Source of the DNA: Pseudomonadaceae bacterium
GTDB taxonomy: Bacteria; Pseudomonadota; Gammaproteobacteria; Pseudomonadales; Pseudomonadaceae
Length of the DNA: 64,000 bases
Reading direction: 5' to 3'
Assembly (NCBI GenBank): GCA_900766265.1
Contig: CAAFUS010000017.1
Location: forward strand, 448,421 to 512,420
Part shown: one piece after another, positions 8,910-17,952 of the stretch
Layout: every line of letters starts with the position of its first letter
Position numbering within the stretch: the first letter of the stretch is position 1
Position numbers and translations under genes: made by a program
The notes under the pieces: model-generated
Seen by the model: only the letters and a program-made list of their open reading frames with translations
What the model was told of the DNA's origin: nothing
Databases searched by the model: none

Positions 8910-9491
8910 ATGAACGAGCACCTTTGCTTTCTATGCAACTGGGTCAGTGCGCCGAGGCGCGTCGCCGCAGTCGCCCCATCGAGCAAAGCGCTCGCCACGC
9001 TGATCACGAGCGGAGTCACATTCAACGACGCGCCCGTGATCGAACTCGGCGCAGGTACGGGCGTGTTTACACGACAGCTCATTGAAAGGGGCATTCCACA
9101 GGAACAACTTGCCCTCGTCGAATTCGGCTCGAACTTCGCGCGAAGTCTGCGAGAGGAGTTCCCAGCGATCAAAGTCTTCTGCATGGATGCGGCCCGGCTC
9201 GGGGGCATACAGCCATTCGGCAGAGAAAAGGCCGGTGCGGTGGTCAGTGGCCTGCCCTTGCTTTCGATGCCGCCCTTGCAAGTTGTACGCATCCTGAGGG
9301 GAGCGTTCGCACATCTACGTCAAGACGGTGCGTTCTATCAGTTCACCTACGGCCCCCGTTGCCCCGCTCCTCGGGCGATCCTTGAGCGTTTCGGCCTCCG
9401 GGCGCGCTACGTCGGCGGGACTCTGGCGAACCTTCCACCGGCGGCTGTCTTTCAAATCTCTCGCAAACCCATTCCGGCCAAGATCTTCTAG
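8910..9491 (+). CDS. SAM-dependent methyltransferase, phospholipid N-methyltransferase-like
   Basis: The protein has 193 residues. The opening FLCNWVSAPRRVAAVAPSS followed by VIELGAGTGVFTRQLI (SAM motif I) is the pattern of the small PmtA-like methyltransferases, which are related to rRNA dimethylases and methylate phosphatidylethanolamine. Motif II-III equivalents, FCMDAARL and AVVSGLPLLSMP, are visible. It would act at the inner face of the cytoplasmic membrane. A substrate other than phospholipid cannot be excluded. The neighbouring phospholipase A and hydrolase genes fit a lipid theme. It follows the carrier fragment and precedes the exported hydrolase by 32 bases. Confidence 0.75.
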   Translation: MNEHLCFLCNWVSAPRRVAAVAPSSKALATLITSGVTFNDAPVIELGAGTGVFTRQLIERGIPQEQLALVEFGSNFARSLREEFPAIKVFCMDAARLGGIQPFGREKAGAVVSGLPLLSMPPLQVVRILRGAFAHLRQDGAFYQFTYGPRCPAPRAILERFGLRARYVGGTLANLPPAAVFQISRKPIPAKIF

Positions 9492-9523
9492 CCGAAGCAG
9501 CGCGGTTTGACGCCAGGAGTCTT

Positions 9524-10675
9524 ATGAGCGATATCCCAGAACGCGGGCCAGTCACCGGAGGCCTCAATCCTAAGGCGTGCGGCATCCCGCCGAAAACGCC
9601 AAAAATGCGGGTGAGCATGGGGCGGCGGTACGTGAGTGCCATGCTGCTGTTGGCTGCGTTGGCCTTGTCGCACCCGGCCGCGAGGGCACAGGGCACCGAG
9701 CCACCCTATCTGGTGACTGATTTCGACTGGGTCGATCAATCTCGATCGCGCCCGGTGCCAGCGCGCCTGTACTGGCCAACCGGTACCGTGCCTAATTCGT
9801 CGGTGCCATTGGTGGTGTTCTCGCATGGCATCGGCGGTTCTCGGCAAGGCTACAGTTACCTCGGCAAATACTGGTCGGCCCGTGGCGTCGCCAGCCTGCA
9901 CGTCCAGCATGTCGGCAGTGACGTGGAGCTTTGGAGGGGCAACCCGTTCGGTGTGGTTGGTCGTTTGCAGGCCGCGGCTCAGGAAAAGGAGGCCATCGCA
10001 CGTGCCGGCGATGTGCGCTTCGCGCTCGACCGAATGCTCTCGGACGAAACGGGCAGCCGTGGTGCTGCGGTAGACCGCCAGCGCCTGGTCGCGGCCGGCC
10101 ATTCGTACGGCGCGAATACCACGTTGCTTACGGTCGGCGCGCAAGTCGTCAGAGACGGTCAGACCATCAACTACCTGGACTCTCGCTTCTCCGCGGCGGT
10201 CGTCATTTCGGCACCGCCGTTCTACGGCGAACCCGATCTGGCGGCAGTGCTGAGCAAAGTGTCGGTTCCGACCATGCACGTGACATCGACCGACGACATG
10301 ATCGAGATTCCGGGCTATCGCTCGGGTGTGGAGGATCGACTGGCCATCTTCGATGCGATCGCCCATCCGAACAAGCTGCTAGCCGTATTCCATGGCGGCT
10401 CCCACAGCATGTTCACCGACCGTTCATTCACCGGCGGCCCATCGCTCAATGCCAAGGTGAAGGTTGCCACCGCAGATCTCACCTTGGCCTTCCTCGACTT
10501 GATCTATGAGCGTGACGGAACAGCGCTCGCGCAGTGGCAAACCAACTGGCAATACATCTTGGTGCGGGCACCAAGCTCGAATGTCACGCCGCGAAGCATG
10601 ACGACACGGGCCGGCGTGAGGGTAGGTCGGCCTCCCTTGGACGATGCCAATTCAACCCACGCCAACTTGAGATGA
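9524..10675 (+). CDS. Exported alpha/beta hydrolase (dienelactone or PAF-acetylhydrolase-like)
   Basis: The protein has 383 residues from the ATG at 9524, which has a strong AGGAG site seven bases upstream. A start at 9605 would give a shorter leader but has no ribosome site. A hydrophobic signal segment follows GRRYVSAM and ends at ARAQG near residue 56; the twin Arg is only a partial Tat motif. The catalytic core shows the oxyanion region VFSHGIGGSRQGY and the nucleophile elbow GHSYGA, with Asp candidates in STDDM and His in GGSHS. This is a periplasmic or secreted serine hydrolase; the substrate is unknown, and an ester or lipid is plausible. Confidence 0.75.
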   Translation: MSDIPERGPVTGGLNPKACGIPPKTPKMRVSMGRRYVSAMLLLAALALSHPAARAQGTEPPYLVTDFDWVDQSRSRPVPARLYWPTGTVPNSSVPLVVFSHGIGGSRQGYSYLGKYWSARGVASLHVQHVGSDVELWRGNPFGVVGRLQAAAQEKEAIARAGDVRFALDRMLSDETGSRGAAVDRQRLVAAGHSYGANTTLLTVGAQVVRDGQTINYLDSRFSAAVVISAPPFYGEPDLAAVLSKVSVPTMHVTSTDDMIEIPGYRSGVEDRLAIFDAIAHPNKLLAVFHGGSHSMFTDRSFTGGPSLNAKVKVATADLTLAFLDLIYERDGTALAQWQTNWQYILVRAPSSNVTPRSMTTRAGVRVGRPPLDDANSTHANLR

Positions 10676-10846
10676 AACGACGTCCGTTTCCGTAATGACT
10701 GGGACGTGGTGCGCTTCGATGGTCGGATTGTGCCACTCGTCGAATCCGCGGATGGGGTGGCGCTGGGCATTGAACCCATGGCGCTTGCCCCTCCTGCGGC
10801 GAACAAGCGATGGCATGGGGCCCGATAGGCTGCGATGCTCACGTCA

Positions 10847-11824
10847 TCAACTGCGAGCATCTAGCTGGGGCTGACTCGTACTTTTTACGACGGTGGCGTG
10901 GCCGCTCGAAAGGGGGGCCGTTCGCCGGCAATACTGTCGAGGCGAAGCCCCCATTACACGCTTGAAAGCCGTGCTGAACGCGCTTTCCGATTCGTAGCCG
11001 AGCGACAAGGAGATGACGGATACCGGATCGCTGGAATTTTCCAGCTTGTCCCCCGCTAGCAGCATGCGCCAGCGCGTCACGTACTCCATGGGTGCCATTC
11101 CCACCGTCTCCCTGAATTTCTGGGCGAACGCCGAGCGCGACATGCAGGCGTGCCCGGCCAGTGCTTGCAAGGTCCAGCGGTACGCCGGGTCAGCATGAAT
11201 CGCGCTGATGGCTGGCCCCAATTGGTTATCTGCCACGCCGAACAGCCATCCCGCACCATCTGCGTCGCCCTTCGCGACATGCAGCCGCAGGGCCTGAATC
11301 AACATCATGTGGGCGAGGTGCTGGGCAATCAAAGAGCTGCCGGCCTGCGGGGCGTGCAATTCCTGCATCATTCGTTCCACTGACCAGCGCAGTGCGGCCT
11401 GTTCGGACTCGTTGTGGATATGCACGATGGGCGGCAGCATGCCCATCAGGATGCCGGCATGCCCGCCGCTGACGCCGAAACGGCTGCCTACGAGGAAAAA
11501 GTCACCTCCGCCGTTAATTTTAACGACGGCGCCAGGGCGCGGCGGGGGGAAGTAGTTGCTGGACGGCTCCGGTGCTAGCGCCAAGTCGCTCGCCAGGCGG
11601 AACGGGCGTCCGCTCGGCAGGACGAAGCAATCGCCTTGCTTAAGATGCGCGGCCTCAGGAACGCCATCGACGACCAGCCAGCATTCTCCGGTCACTACGG
11701 CGTAGCATTTGATGAGTTTGTTCTGGTCAGGGAACTGGATCGACCAGGCTCCCCCTGCGTCCACTCCCGATGACACGTAGCTGCGCGGCTTTAGCAGCGA
11801 GAGGACGTCTGAGAGTGGATCCAT
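10847..11824 (-). CDS. AraC-family transcriptional regulator with cupin-type sensor domain
   Basis: The protein has 325 residues from the ATG at 11824 with AGGAG upstream. The N-terminal half is a cupin-like sensor (GECWLVVDG, QGDCFVLPSGRPF, HIHNES) of the kind often paired with oxidoreductase genes. The C-terminal hundred residues hold the two AraC helix-turn-helices (LQALAGHACMSRSAFAQKF and the signature GYESESAFSTAFKR). It faces away from the efflux operon across about 550 bases. It is a candidate activator of that operon and of the NmrA-like gene, because both carry the same upstream box. That link is inference. Confidence 0.88.
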   Translation of the reverse strand: MDPLSDVLSLLKPRSYVSSGVDAGGAWSIQFPDQNKLIKCYAVVTGECWLVVDGVPEAAHLKQGDCFVLPSGRPFRLASDLALAPEPSSNYFPPPRPGAVVKINGGGDFFLVGSRFGVSGGHAGILMGMLPPIVHIHNESEQAALRWSVERMMQELHAPQAGSSLIAQHLAHMMLIQALRLHVAKGDADGAGWLFGVADNQLGPAISAIHADPAYRWTLQALAGHACMSRSAFAQKFRETVGMAPMEYVTRWRMLLAGDKLENSSDPVSVISLSLGYESESAFSTAFKRVMGASPRQYCRRTAPLSSGHATVVKSTSQPQLDARS

Positions 11825-12372
11825 GGGTTCTCCTGAACGATTGCCTGGACAAGGCGCGTGTCGTCGAGTCGTAGCACGCCATAGTAGCTAGGGTTCACTT
11901 CATAGTCCCGTATAACGCCCAGGTCAGGAATCGCATGAACTTGTGAGGCCTTCTCATCCGCCGTTGGGAAGTTCACCGAAGCGGGGTGTAAGTGCGCCGC
12001 CCGACGGGTCGTTATGGACGATCGCGAAAGAAGTCCGGTTTATCTCGCATGGTTCGTATCGTTCGGAGCGCCTATTGTCGCGGGCTTCGGTGTACAACTG
12101 ACCCCGTGGGCCACATTGAGTGCACGCGTGATCTGGCGAAGCCCGACCGACAAATACGGTCGACGGTGTCGCATGCGCAGCAGGCTTGGTCTGTCGCAGC
12201 ACCGTTCAACGCTATCGTCCATCACCGGTGCCGCGAAATCATGCAGAACAGCCGTTCGAGCCTTCAGACTCGATTGTCCGGATTGTCCTTTCCGCCCTTG
12301 CGCGCGATGCGCGCTTTGCCCTCGGCCCTGCTTGCCCCCTGTGGGGTCGTAGTAGTTGGGCCGTTGTACGCC
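11825..12372. promoter_or_regulatory. Divergent control region of the AraC gene and the efflux operon, with a repeated box
   Basis: About 550 bases separate the AraC start from the chosen start of the fusion protein. Open frames here lack ribosome sites and family features. A 15-base box ATGGACGATCGCGAA lies at 12014-12028, and the same box recurs at 17837-17851 before the NmrA-like gene. In both places GCAT and GTATCGTTC-like words follow within about 45 bases. This looks like a shared regulator site rather than chance. Confidence 0.5.
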
Positions 12373-13464
12373 GTGGTTCGGTCGAGTCTTTTACTGACCC
12401 TAATCAATCTGCTTGTCGCATGCGGCAGCGCATCTGAGGATGACGGGACGAATCAGCCTGCCTCGGCAATGCGAGTGACAGTGGCCGTGGCCGAGCCGGC
12501 GGCGTTCGGCGAACGTTTCTCCTTATCAGGCACCCTGACCGCCGAACGTCAGGCGCGGCTGTCGGCACGCGTCGACGGGCTGGTTTCGCGTGTGCACGTC
12601 GACGCTGGTGATCAGGTCGAGGCCGGACAGGTACTGCTCGAGCTTGATCCTGCCATCTCTCGCCAGGTGCTGCTGCGCACGCGTGCGGAAGCAGCAGAGG
12701 CAGCCGCTTCCGTGCGCGAGGCCGAGCGCCTCGTCACCGAGGCGCAGCTGCTCGTCAAGCACAGCGCTATGGCCGCCACGGAGCTAGGGGCGCGAACCTC
12801 CGCCTTGGAATTGGCTCGAGCGGCTGCAGAGTCCGCCCGCGCCAGTGCACACGAGCATGAGGAGATCGTCGCCCGGCACGTGCTGCCGGCGCCGTTTGCC
12901 GGCGTGATCGCTGAAAAGCTCGCAGAGGCAGGGGAGTGGGTCCAGCGTGGTACGCCGGTGCTGTCGCTTGTAGCGACCGACCGTGTTCTCCTGGATATAC
13001 GCGTGCCGCAGGAGCGCTTTGGTCAAATCGATGATGGTGCGCAGTTCCGCGTTTTCGCCGATGCGCTCGGTAGCACGCCATTGCCAGCGCGCGCGGCTGC
13101 GCGGGTACCGGTAACCGATCCCAACGCGAGAACCTTTCTGCTGCGGCTGCTGGTGGACGATCCGCAGGGCTATCTGCTCCCCGGCACATCCGCCCGTGCC
13201 GAAATCTCGCTCTTGCCAACACGTGGCACGGTGACCGTCAGCCGTGACGCCTTGCTGCGCCAGCCTGACGGTAGCCACAGCGTTTATGTAGTCGACGATG
13301 ACAGCGGTCAGCCCGTAGCGCGCAGGCGCGCCGTGCGGGTGCTGCATGAGCAGGATGGCAGGGCCGCCATCGCCAATGACAGCGTCAGCGAAGGCCAATG
13401 GATCGTGATCCGTGGCAACGAGGCCTTGATCGATGGCCAGCCCGTGGATGTCGTGGAGCGTTGA
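12373..13464 (+). CDS. RND efflux periplasmic adaptor (membrane-fusion lipoprotein)
   Basis: The protein has 363 residues from a GTG at 12373. I chose it because the protein then begins with a short lipoprotein signal ending in the lipobox LLVAC, cysteine near residue 17; upstream ATG codons at 12241 and 12307 would make the leader too long. The adaptor layout follows: a first barrel-sandwich strand set (LSARVDGLVSRVHVDAGDQV), an Ala/Glu-rich coiled-coil hairpin, the returning LPAPFAGVIAEKL lipoyl half, and a beta-barrel with LLPGTSARAEI. It links the inner-membrane pump to an outer-membrane partner. The pump gene follows after 4 bases. Confidence 0.85.
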   Translation: MVRSSLLLTLINLLVACGSASEDDGTNQPASAMRVTVAVAEPAAFGERFSLSGTLTAERQARLSARVDGLVSRVHVDAGDQVEAGQVLLELDPAISRQVLLRTRAEAAEAAASVREAERLVTEAQLLVKHSAMAATELGARTSALELARAAAESARASAHEHEEIVARHVLPAPFAGVIAEKLAEAGEWVQRGTPVLSLVATDRVLLDIRVPQERFGQIDDGAQFRVFADALGSTPLPARAAARVPVTDPNARTFLLRLLVDDPQGYLLPGTSARAEISLLPTRGTVTVSRDALLRQPDGSHSVYVVDDDSGQPVARRRAVRVLHEQDGRAAIANDSVSEGQWIVIRGNEALIDGQPVDVVER

Positions 13465-13468
13465 CAGC

Positions 13469-16400
13469 ATGATCTTCGAACGTCTTCTTCAACAGGGTAC
13501 TCTGATCGCCGTCGCGGTCCTGGTCCTGTGCGTGCTGGGCATCAGCGCCGTGCTGCGTGTGCCGATGCAGATGATTCCGGACCTGGAAGTACGCACCATC
13601 AGCGTCGACACCCGCTGGCCCGGTGCGTCGCCGCGGGACGTCGAGCAGGAGACCCTGATCGAGCAGGAACAGTATCTGCGCACCTTGCCCGGCCTGCGCC
13701 GGATGATCTCGACTGCCAGTATCGGGCAGGCAAATATCGAGCTGGAGTTTCCCTTCGGCGTAGACATCAACGAGGCTCTGATCCGGACCAACAACGCGCT
13801 CAGCCAGGTGTCCGGCTACCCGGAAAACGTCGATGCGCCGGCGCTGACCACGATTTCCGCGTCCGACCAGCCATTCATGTACTTCCGCATTGGGCCGCGC
13901 GCCGACAGCGTCGCTAGCCTCGACTTGGCGATGATGCGCAACTTTCTGGAGGACGAGGTACGCCCGCGCCTGGAGCGTGTCGATGGCGTCTCCCTGGTCG
14001 AGATTCTCGGTGCGGAAGAACGGCAAATACGCGTCGAAGTCGACCCGTATCGCCTGGCCGAGCGCGGACTGGACCTGGCCGATGTCCGTGATGCCCTGCG
14101 CGCACGCAACCTCGATCGCTCCGCTGGGGACCTGGACAGCGGCAAGCGCAGCGTACTGGTGCGGACCGTCGGCCGCTTCCGCCAGCCTGCCGACATGGGT
14201 GCGCTAATCATTGCAGAACGCGACGGCGCTCTGATACGCCTGTCCGATGTCGCCGACCTGCAGCTCAGCCACCATGAGCTGCGCACCCGGTCGTACTACA
14301 ACGGACTGCCGACGTTGATCCTCTCGGTGCAGCGGGAGACGGGCTCAAATGTCGTGCAGACCAAGTACGCCGTGCTTCCGGTAGTCGAGGCCGTCAATGC
14401 CGAGGTCCTAGCGCCATTGGGGCTGGAGATGACTTTGGTTAACGAGGATGCGCACTACGTCGAGGATTCCGTCTCCAACGTCTGGAGCAACCTGCTGCTC
14501 GGCACGCTGCTGGCGACATTGGCGATGTATGGGTTCCTGCGCTCGGCGCGCAGCACGTTCGTTGGCGTGATTGCCATCCCGATTTGCACCATTGCGGCCT
14601 TTATCGGCCTGTTGCTGGCGGGGCGCACGCTCAACGTGATTTCCTTGGCCGGCGTGGCCTTTGCCATTGGCATGACGCTGGACAATGCCATCGTGGTGCT
14701 GGAGAGCATAGATCAGGCACGGCGGCGCGGCCTCAAGCCCTTTGAGGCTGCCGTTGCGGGTGTGGGACGGGTCTGGCCCGCCGTGCTGGCTAGCACGCTG
14801 ACCTCCGTGTTGGTGTTTGCGCCGACGCTATTCATCCGACAGGAAGCCGGACAGCTCTACTCGGATATCGCGATTGCCATCTCCGCGTCCATTCTGGCGT
14901 CGATGGCTGTTGCGGTGACGGTTCTCCCGGCCATGGCGGCGCGGCTTTTGCCGGCGCTGGCGCCTACCGAGTGCGCGGAGGGCAATGTGTCCGACCAAGT
15001 CGGCCGCTGGGTCGGTATGGCCTATCGCAGTTCACAGCGCCGGGCTGCGATCCTGCTCGGTACGCTTGGTACATCGGCGCTGGCCGTGGTGTTGCTGACA
15101 CCACCCGCCGAGTACCTGCCGGAGGGCGAAGAGGCGCGTATCTTTTCGCGAATGATCGCGCCGCCGGGCTACAACCTGGCGGAGATGGAGGGCATCGCGC
15201 AGGTCCTCATCCCGGAATTTCAGCAGCGCCTCCAGGATGACCCGGCGCGTTTCCACCGCGGCGAGACCGACCTGCCCGCAATGCGCTTCTTCTCGATGTT
15301 CGTCGATGGTCAGGGCATTAGCGTCATCACCGATCCAAAGGATCCTACCGACCTGCAGGCGTTGATGGCCGCGCTGGAGGCGCGTTTCAAGGCCTGGCCG
15401 GGCATGCGCGCGTTCGCCTCGCGCGGCTCCATCATCTCCAGCAACGACGGCGGCACGCGCAGCATCAATCTGAACGTCTCCGGTGCCAACCTTGCGCAGA
15501 TATACCAAGTAGCCGGCAGAGCCTACGCGCGCGCCCAGACGCTGTTCGACGGCGCGCAGATCGGCTCCGAGCCCAGCTCGCTCAGCCTGGACCAGTCGCT
15601 GCTGGAAGTGCGCCCGCGGTGGGAGCGGCTAGCCGAAGTCGGTCTGGATGCCGAGCGCTTTGGCTACTCGGTGGCGGCACTGAGCGATGGCGCCTTCGCT
15701 GACGAGATGATTCTGGATGATCGCCGGGTGGACATCTATCTGTTCAGCAGCGCGGGCAGCGGGCAACGGGCGGAGCGTCTGCGCGAGCTGCCGATCGCGA
15801 CGCCGTCGGGTGCGGTGCTGCCGCTTTCCGCGCTGGCCGACGTGCATGAGGCCACCGATACCGACAGCATTCGAAGGCTGGATGGGCGCCGGACGGTCAC
15901 GCTGAACATCGTGCCACCGCGTTCAGTGGCGCTCGAGACCGGGATCGTGCTGGTACGTAGCGAGCTGATCGAGGCCATGCGCGCCGCGGGTGAGATTCCC
16001 CATGGCATCGCGGTGGGCATTACTGGTGCCAGCGATCAGCTGCAGGCAACGCGCGAGGCAGTCTCTGGCAATTTCCTGATTGCGGTGCTGCTGTGCTACC
16101 TGATGCTGGTGGCGATCTTTCGCCACTGGGGACGGCCGCTGTTCGTCATGGCGACGATCCCGCTGGGGCTGGCCGGCGGGATCGTCGGATTAGCGATGCT
16201 CAATGGGATCGGCGCCGCCTTCGGCATCCACCAGCCGTTCGACGTGATCACGCTGCTCGGCTTCCTGGTTCTGCTGGGCGCCGTGGTCAACAACCCGATC
16301 CTGATCGTTCAGGAGGCGTACAAGCGATTGGAGGAAGGTGCCGAGTCGGTCGCCTCGGCGGTAGACGATGCGGTGCGCATCCGTCTGCGGGCGATTCTGA

Positions 16401-16627
16401 TGTCGAGCCTGACGACCATCCTTGGCGTGGCGCCGCTGGTGCTGATCCCCGGTGCCGGCACCGAACTCTATCGGGGGCTGGGCGCCATCGTGATGTTTGG
16501 CATCGCTTTCTCCACTGTCGTCACGCTGACCTTCCTGCCCAGCCTGATGGTGGTGACGCTGGCGCTGCAGGCGCGTGTTGGTGCGCGGTTAGGCTCTCGC
16601 CTGGGAGGTTTTCGTGCGAACGGATGA
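13469..16627 (+). CDS. RND-family efflux pump, inner-membrane permease (HAE1-like)
   Basis: The protein has 1052 residues, a full-length pump from the ATG at 13469. The layout is standard: a first membrane helix, a large periplasmic domain opening with PGASPRDVEQE, helices 2-6 including the TM4 motif TLDNAIVVLE, a second periplasmic domain, and helices 7-12 with LGFLVLLGAVVNNPILIVQ. In TM4 the usual DD proton pair reads DN, as in part of the family. It should use the proton gradient to expel hydrophobic compounds or lipids; specificity cannot be read. It overlaps the phospholipase gene by 14 bases, and no outer-membrane channel gene follows. Confidence 0.9.
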   Translation: MIFERLLQQGTLIAVAVLVLCVLGISAVLRVPMQMIPDLEVRTISVDTRWPGASPRDVEQETLIEQEQYLRTLPGLRRMISTASIGQANIELEFPFGVDINEALIRTNNALSQVSGYPENVDAPALTTISASDQPFMYFRIGPRADSVASLDLAMMRNFLEDEVRPRLERVDGVSLVEILGAEERQIRVEVDPYRLAERGLDLADVRDALRARNLDRSAGDLDSGKRSVLVRTVGRFRQPADMGALIIAERDGALIRLSDVADLQLSHHELRTRSYYNGLPTLILSVQRETGSNVVQTKYAVLPVVEAVNAEVLAPLGLEMTLVNEDAHYVEDSVSNVWSNLLLGTLLATLAMYGFLRSARSTFVGVIAIPICTIAAFIGLLLAGRTLNVISLAGVAFAIGMTLDNAIVVLESIDQARRRGLKPFEAAVAGVGRVWPAVLASTLTSVLVFAPTLFIRQEAGQLYSDIAIAISASILASMAVAVTVLPAMAARLLPALAPTECAEGNVSDQVGRWVGMAYRSSQRRAAILLGTLGTSALAVVLLTPPAEYLPEGEEARIFSRMIAPPGYNLAEMEGIAQVLIPEFQQRLQDDPARFHRGETDLPAMRFFSMFVDGQGISVITDPKDPTDLQALMAALEARFKAWPGMRAFASRGSIISSNDGGTRSINLNVSGANLAQIYQVAGRAYARAQTLFDGAQIGSEPSSLSLDQSLLEVRPRWERLAEVGLDAERFGYSVAALSDGAFADEMILDDRRVDIYLFSSAGSGQRAERLRELPIATPSGAVLPLSALADVHEATDTDSIRRLDGRRTVTLNIVPPRSVALETGIVLVRSELIEAMRAAGEIPHGIAVGITGASDQLQATREAVSGNFLIAVLLCYLMLVAIFRHWGRPLFVMATIPLGLAGGIVGLAMLNGIGAAFGIHQPFDVITLLGFLVLLGAVVNNPILIVQEAYKRLEEGAESVASAVDDAVRIRLRAILMSSLTTILGVAPLVLIPGAGTELYRGLGAIVMFGIAFSTVVTLTFLPSLMVVTLALQARVGARLGSRLGGFRANG

Positions 16628-17795
16628 TCCGGAGCGCAAGCGTGCCGCACATGAAAGCGTCATTTCTCCCAGGATCCTGGGCTGCACCGCGGTCGCCTGG
16701 CTGTACACCTGTCTCGCCGCTCCTGCGACCCGCGCGAATGAGATCGGCCCACTGGCGACCGTTGGGCCGGCCACGGGGTCGGCCTGGCAGTACTGCCGAC
16801 GGTTGGACGGCCGTGACGCGCGCCTCGCCTGCTTTGACCACTGGGCTCGGCAACAGACTGAGGCTGCAGCTGCCGAGCGCGTGCAGCCCAGCGAAGTGCC
16901 GAATGACGACACCCCAGTCATCAGTGGGGTGTCAGCTAGCCCGGCTGGTGACTGCCGTGACAGCCGGTACTCTGCCTTGTCGCGGTTCTGGGAACTTGAA
17001 ACCGGTAGTGATTGTGGAACCTTCGGAATCCGTGGCTATCGGCCGTTGAGTATGTCGATCTCAACGGCGACGAACCGTCCCGAGATGCCTGCTTCGCTGC
17101 CCGGACAGGCCGTCGAGCGCGCGGACTACCAGGCTAGTGAGGCGCGTATTGGCCTGTCGCTGCGCACCAAGGTCGCCCAGAACCTTCTGACGCGCAACGA
17201 CATCAAGCAGGACTCACTGTGGTTTGGCTATAGCCAGCAATCGACTTGGCAATTGTTCAACGAGGATCTCTCTCGGCCATTCCGCAGCACCGACCACGAG
17301 CCGGAAATCATGTACGTGTACCCGACTGACCTCGGCTTGCCCGGCGGCTGGCGCCTTCGCTACGCCGGCGCGGGCGCAGTTCACCAATCGAATGGGGAGT
17401 CGGAGCCCCAGTCGCGCAGTTGGAACCGTGTCTACCTGATGGGCGGTATGGAAATCGGCGATCGCTACCAGATCAACGGCCGCATCTGGCACCGAATTAG
17501 GGAAGCTCCCGCGAATGACGACAATCCGGACATCACTGATTACATCGGCCGGGCCGAGATCACGGGACGTTGGAATCCCGGCCGGTCGAACGCCTTCGAG
17601 GCAACGCTGCGTAGCAACTTGCGCAGCAGCGGACATGGATCGATTCGTCTCGAATGGTTCAAGGTCATCGGCGATCCGACGACGAGCAATCTACGCTTGC
17701 ATACCCAGTTGTTCCACGGATACGGCGACACTCTGATCGACTACAACCGTAGTCGCACGGTGTTCAGCGTTGGCCTGAGCCTCGTGGATTTTTGA
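16614..17795 (+). CDS. pldA: Outer-membrane phospholipase A (OMPLA)
   Basis: The protein has 393 residues from a GTG at 16614 with a strong GGGAGG site. The active-site set is intact: HQSNG (His257, Ser259) and SWNR (Asn271), with the same 14-residue spacing as E. coli His142-Asn156. DDNPDIT and the C-terminal GYGDTLIDYN are also diagnostic. The N-terminal CRRLDGRDARLACFDHWA is the pre-barrel segment seen in many gammaproteobacterial homologues. It hydrolyses phospholipids that reach the outer leaflet and dimerises with Ca2+. Its overlap with an RND pump gene, where a channel gene is usual, is odd and suggests a joint function. Confidence 0.9.
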   Translation: MRTDDPERKRAAHESVISPRILGCTAVAWLYTCLAAPATRANEIGPLATVGPATGSAWQYCRRLDGRDARLACFDHWARQQTEAAAAERVQPSEVPNDDTPVISGVSASPAGDCRDSRYSALSRFWELETGSDCGTFGIRGYRPLSMSISTATNRPEMPASLPGQAVERADYQASEARIGLSLRTKVAQNLLTRNDIKQDSLWFGYSQQSTWQLFNEDLSRPFRSTDHEPEIMYVYPTDLGLPGGWRLRYAGAGAVHQSNGESEPQSRSWNRVYLMGGMEIGDRYQINGRIWHRIREAPANDDNPDITDYIGRAEITGRWNPGRSNAFEATLRSNLRSSGHGSIRLEWFKVIGDPTTSNLRLHTQLFHGYGDTLIDYNRSRTVFSVGLSLVDF

Positions 17796-17836
17796 GAGCT
17801 TTCTGCGTGTTTTCCGACACTGCTCCGCGTTGGTCG

Positions 17837-17851
17837 ATGGACGATCGCGAA
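17837..17851. promoter_or_regulatory. Second copy of the 15-base box ATGGACGATCGCGAA
   Basis: This copy is identical to 12014-12028 and lies about 100 bases upstream of the NmrA-like gene. Weaker matches continue downstream (GCGCAT, GTATCGTTC). Position relative to the two transcription units suggests a common regulator, perhaps the AraC protein at 10847-11824. Confidence 0.5.
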
Positions 17852-17952
17852 GATTAAACAGACCTTTGCGCATAGATCGTACAGGTATCGTTCTCTAGGC
17901 TTTGTTACCAAGTCCGCATCACATCGATGCGATCTGGCCAAAGAGGTGACGT

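Noticed and set aside
11992..12372. N-terminal extension of the membrane-fusion protein
   Set aside because: It would put more than 120 residues before a lipoprotein signal, and no ribosome site supports the upstream starts.
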